A stretch of DNA of 64,000 nucleotides from Spisula solida (Eukaryota > Mollusca > Bivalvia > Venerida > Mactridae): the NCBI GenBank assembly GCA_947247005.1, contig OX365948.1:7006001-7070000 (forward strand), written 5' to 3'. Numbering within the stretch: the first letter of the stretch is position 1; each line of letters opens with the position of its first letter. Both the position numbers and the translations under genes were made by a program. Under the pieces are notes generated by a model. The model saw only the letters and a program-made list of their open reading frames with translations, did no database searches and was not told the DNA's origin. This document shows, piece after piece, positions 60,296 through 64,000 of this stretch.

Positions 60296-62536
60296 CAATA
60301 ACTCGGTTGTTCAATGGTTTAAGATGGCTGTGTTAATAGATCAAAGGTAAACATAACAACATGTATAATCAATTTGAAACAAAAACAAAACATTTAAAGC
60401 ATTCAATTTAAAATATAAATCTTCGTTTCAATTTATTGTTAGTCTAACCTAATCCGGGTTATTGCGTCTTCCTATTAGCTTGGGACTTTCTTCTTGGGAT
60501 GATGCGATCGCTATTTATAGAGCTAAACGGCCAGAAGTAACTTCCCGGTTGGTTGTAAATGTAAGAACGGCAGTACACGTGGATAAAATATGTCAAACTA
60601 TATTTATGTCCGTTGTGAAGAAGAAAACATGGCCTGAACATTGGTGTTTTTGTATAAATGAATGATTTTCACGACTGTGTCTAATGGGTCGTATAATTCT
60701 TACTGCGCATAACACATTTCAAACAATAAGTCACCTATCCCACTCCCACAATGCCACTATATATGTCACTTGTTTACCAATATCATTATATATGTCACTC
60801 CCACACTGCCACTATATATGCCACTTGTTAACCGATATCATTAGATATGTCACTCCCAATAATATAATAAGTTTACTACTTGTTTAACATATACTAGTAA
60901 CTAATTTATGCCCCAAAATGTTGTTATTTTTTTGCTGTTTTAACTTGAATAATTTGACTGATTTGTTAAAGATGGCCTCTTTGTAAATACGACGCTCATT
61001 TTATATTGGTTTGGTATTTTCATGTACATGTACATTGGTGAATCGTCTGAATGAGTTACCTTCTTTAAATATTTTCAGCGATCATTATTAATACTATTAT
61101 TTTGCATTAAAGTTGTTTTTGGAGGGGTTTGTTAAAAACGACCAACAACCATGAAAACCGCTTTCACCAAGTGAATATTGTATGACTTGGCAGCTTAATG
61201 AGTCTGATCACTTTAAAGTAGTCATACATTGTAACAAAACCCTTGTTTATAATTAGAAATCTTACCTTTACTATTGTTTGTTTATTTCCAAATGCAACAT
61301 TTAAACATGCAATTTCACACAAATTATCTACCTAGTTCGGCCACTACTATTTATGATGTCTAAATAGTATGTTTATAATATTCAGTTCAAGGTTTGTAAT
61401 GTAGTTTATAAATATATCGACCAGAAAAACAAGTCATTCAAAGTGATCACACAGTGAAATCGTGAAGGGAATTCCCATAATTATCAATTATCATATTACA
61501 AATAAACCACAAACGATTTTAGAATAAAAAGTGACGTGTTTATAATTATGTTTAATATAGGTCATATTGTCGCTTCTACTTTTATTTAATCAATAAAGTG
61601 CGCAATTTCCGATTTAAAAGCACTTGCTGAGGCCAACGTTTTAATTACATGTACATCTATTTTATAAATAAACACATATCAATAACAATGTTAAAATCTA
61701 TAACGAAAGGTATCATTTTACTTTTTAAAACGTTATCGTAACAGACGTTATATTTCATGTCACGCGCTAGTTAGCAAATTTAATAATAAACACAGAAGTC
61801 TGTCACGAGTTCTCTCGCTTTGTTCGTAAAAAAGCTACATGTTCTTAAAGGTAGAAAATGTAGTAAAAATAAAAATGTAAACATCTGCATCCCGTCTGTT
61901 TGCTGATGATAGTCTCTTGCACAAAACAATTCGCTCAACAGAAGATGCCAAAGCCTTACTAGTTGACATGGAAGGAAATGTCTCTATGCACACCACAGAA
62001 GTATGCACACTAAATAAGCTAGGTGTCAATCATACTCGATAGTTCTTTATGTACTACTAGACACAAACGGTAACAGTACGGGTGACTTAAACGGTTCGAA
62101 TTTATTTCTGCATTAATAAATTCATTTCGTTACTGATTGTTGTGTTAAAAATATGTTTATGTATTTATATTTAGATGTACAATGTATACTATGCCAATTA
62201 CATAGGCAAACATTTTTTTCTCTCGGCTTGGGCAAATATTAAATAACTACATGTATTTCCGAACGTATCTACTCTTCCGAATATTTCAATGATCAATGTT
62301 TCAGCAGTTATTTTAGTGGATTAAACCTTTTACAGAATCCCCTAACATGATACGAGTTTACACCAGAATGGTGTCTGTACTTTAATGGAAGAAGAATAAT
62401 GCTATTTGTAATTATTTTAGCTCTTTTAGTGTTGTTTGACCATTTACAGAATCCCACCCACAGCTTCCCGTAACCCCGCCTTCAAAACCTGACTAAAATG
62501 ATGTGTATACTTAAATGGTGTACATATAGACGTTAC
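60296..62536. other. Upstream region of gene B, mostly non-coding
   Basis: Contains a short repeat of TATATATGTCACT/ATATGCCACTTGTT type near 60740-60860 and one retrotransposon fragment. No further exon of the A/B family is visible: no CxxC or WPCC pattern was found on the minus strand. Confidence 0.45.
61882..62038 (+). mobile_element. Reverse-transcriptase fragment of a non-LTR element
   Basis: The plus strand reads SASRLFADDSLLHKTIRS then TEDAKALLVDMEG, the catalytic FADD block of a LINE reverse transcriptase with the usual following helix. Nothing on either side continues it, so it is a short relic. Confidence 0.65.
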
Positions 62537-62626
62537 CTGACATGGACACACTACAACTGAATGACGTCCTTCATTCAATCCAAGTGCGACGTCGTCCGTA
62601 TTACCAGGAAGAGAATCACCATCCAT
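62537..62626 (-). CDS. Probable first coding exon of an unidentified gene
   Basis: ATG at 62626, 30 codons ending VVVCPCQ, then a good donor TCAG|GTAACG in phase 0. I cannot find its next exon with confidence before gene B. It could be an upstream start for gene B, or belong to another gene. Coding status is inferred only from the ATG, open frame and donor. Confidence 0.4.
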
Positions 62627-63654
62627 AATTTGTAATTACTCAATTTTAATCAAAGCATGATTAACGTCGAATTTTGCCTTCAGTCAATGTCAATGATAAT
62701 ATAAATAATACCTGATAATACATGACATTACTGAGATTTATAGACCGAGAAGCAGAAAAAAATTTAAATATCATTTCCGCTTCCACGACTTTTTTTTTGG
62801 GTCTAGGAGAAATTCATATGGACCCTATACTCCATCCCTGAGACATTATTGACTTGCAGCAATGATAAAACCTCGATACATCCGAATGCTACACACCTGA
62901 ACGAATGTGAAAGTAGGCAAACTTGTCAACACATCGACTAAAGAACACCGGAAATGATGTGACAGTGACCCTTGCGTGAATAACTTCTTTTTTCTTCTTT
63001 GTTTAGCTTGGTATGCCTAATTTTGGGCCCCTTTAGTGCATTGATCCCGACCTCTTTGTCTAGCCTTATATTCCTTCTATAGAAAAATAAACACTATTTG
63101 GCGCTAAATGTTAATGCAATTCCACAGGGATTCGTACCACAATGGCGGATATGACCAGTAATTTCAGATTGGAAACCTACGGTCAAAGTCCTCTTTAAAG
63201 GGGACCAGCGGGCCCAAAAACCTGTGCATGACCTTGGGCCCGTGATACCATATTTAAGTTTAGTCTGTGATGCATGGCAGCAAAACTCCCGATTTTGGGC
63301 ATTTAGATCGTAAACTAGTCTACGGAAGGCCGAAATGGCCATCCCGGCCGGTCTGCATTAGTACGCTATGGTAGCTTTAAGGATATACGCAATAATAACT
63401 ATTGAGTAATCAATTCCGGATGATAATAATCAACGACATAATCAATTCAAACACATACAGTTTTTATCGCTACGTGTACATTCAGTATACCAACTTCAGC
63501 AATCCGATCATTCGAATACGACAGAAGTTTTCCGAACGCAACGTCAACACACGACGTCATAACTATTGAAACAATACGCTAAATTGCCTGGTAACGACGT
63601 CGTCAACAAAACTTACTTGACGCATTATTGAGATGCATATTAAACTTTGGTAAA
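62627..63654. other. Intergenic region between two divergent first exons
   Basis: About 1 kb containing a GGCCGAAATGGCC-rich segment (63325-63350). Open frames here look accidental. It could hold a bidirectional promoter, though no clear element is visible. Confidence 0.35.
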
Positions 63655-63812
63655 ATGAATAAAACGGTATGGGATCTCAAGCAGAGGTTGCAACAAGAGA
63701 AAATAACGGCGGAGAAAGTAGCGAGATCATTGAAGCAATGGGAACAAATATCGGACGATGTGTCTACCGGAGTATCCAATGTTAGTACGTCAAGCCATGA
63801 ATGGCATATCAG
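63655..63812 (+). CDS. Probable first exon of a coiled-coil protein gene (runs off the window)
   Basis: ATG at 63655 in an AAAATGA context, then 52 codons plus two bases. It encodes a charged helix (VWDLKQRLQQEKITAEKVAR) and a Ser/Val-rich stretch, with donor ATCAG|GTAAAC. No family is recognised. The remaining exons would lie beyond 64000. Confidence 0.55.
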
Positions 63813-63825
63813 GTAAACAAATCTC

Positions 63826-63905
63826 GCATCGATAGTTGAGTGGTAGAGTCTCCGCTTCGAGTGCAGGAGGTCCAGGGTTCGTTCTGAGCCATATCACATG
63901 GGCGT
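63826..63905 (+). repeat. tRNA-like SINE head
   Basis: ATAGTTGAGTGGTAGAGTCT (box A) and CCAGGGTTCGTTCTG (box B) fit a tRNA-derived promoter, with an anticodon-arm-like CCGCTTCGAGTGCAGG. The acceptor stem does not pair, so it is read as a SINE, not a tRNA gene. Confidence 0.6.
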
Positions 63906-64000
63906 AGTAGCGTATAGGTAAATATTTTTTAATAAAAAAAACAATTTTCGGCGATGGGGCACATTTAATATTAGTTCTATGGTCCATGTTTGTGTATATC

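Noticed and set aside
63094..63342. Minus-strand ORF of 82 codons
   Set aside because: No recognisable domain; surrounding palindromic GGCC-rich sequence suggests a repeat, not a gene.

Overview
The window looks like an intron-rich, AT-rich nuclear genome of an invertebrate, most likely a bivalve mollusc. The reasons are short exons with GT-AG introns, several tRNA-derived SINE-like copies, 5'-truncated non-LTR retrotransposons, many TIR elements nested in one another, and a 150-160 bp tandem satellite with recurrent AGGTCA half-sites of a kind I associate with bivalves. There are no operons, ribosome binding sites or prokaryotic features. The species is not identifiable by eye.

Layout. 1-17.8 kb is a transposon graveyard. 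An 11.2-kb composite with ~0.75-kb terminal inverted repeats (556-11780) carries a hAT-like MITE, a 2.2-kb insertion and a 1.8-kb TIR element. It is followed directly by a 6-kb TIR element (11781-17834) with a broken transposase gene and an F-box/LRR-like fragment. 17.8-25.1 kb holds small elements (a TA-flanked mariner-like element, foldbacks, a MITE) and the AGGTCA satellite. 25.2-31.9 kb is one good four-exon plus-strand gene for a secreted, basic, repetitive 940-residue protein of unknown function. 33.7-41.5 kb is a four-exon minus-strand gene (gene A) encoding a coiled coil and a C-terminal Cys/His zinc-binding domain that resembles CHORD; it is full of minisatellites. 42.5-44.2 kb is a 5'-truncated LINE. 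45.1-56.1 kb is a giant nest: a small TIR element that received two related elements head to tail at an 8-bp site and a non-coding LTR-type element with identical 804-bp repeats. 57.8-60.3 kb is a paralogue of gene A (gene B, minus strand). 62.5-63.8 kb holds two probable first exons that diverge from each other.

What works together. Genes A and B are clearly paralogous: same intron phases, matching coiled coils, and the same order of six Cys and two His at the C terminus. They form a small local family now separated by about 16 kb of inserted mobile DNA. The secreted gene at 25-32 kb has no evident link to them. Everything else is mobile or repetitive. Exon boundaries were read from splice signals and frame continuity only. 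No database search was possible, so family names are given only where motifs are clear.
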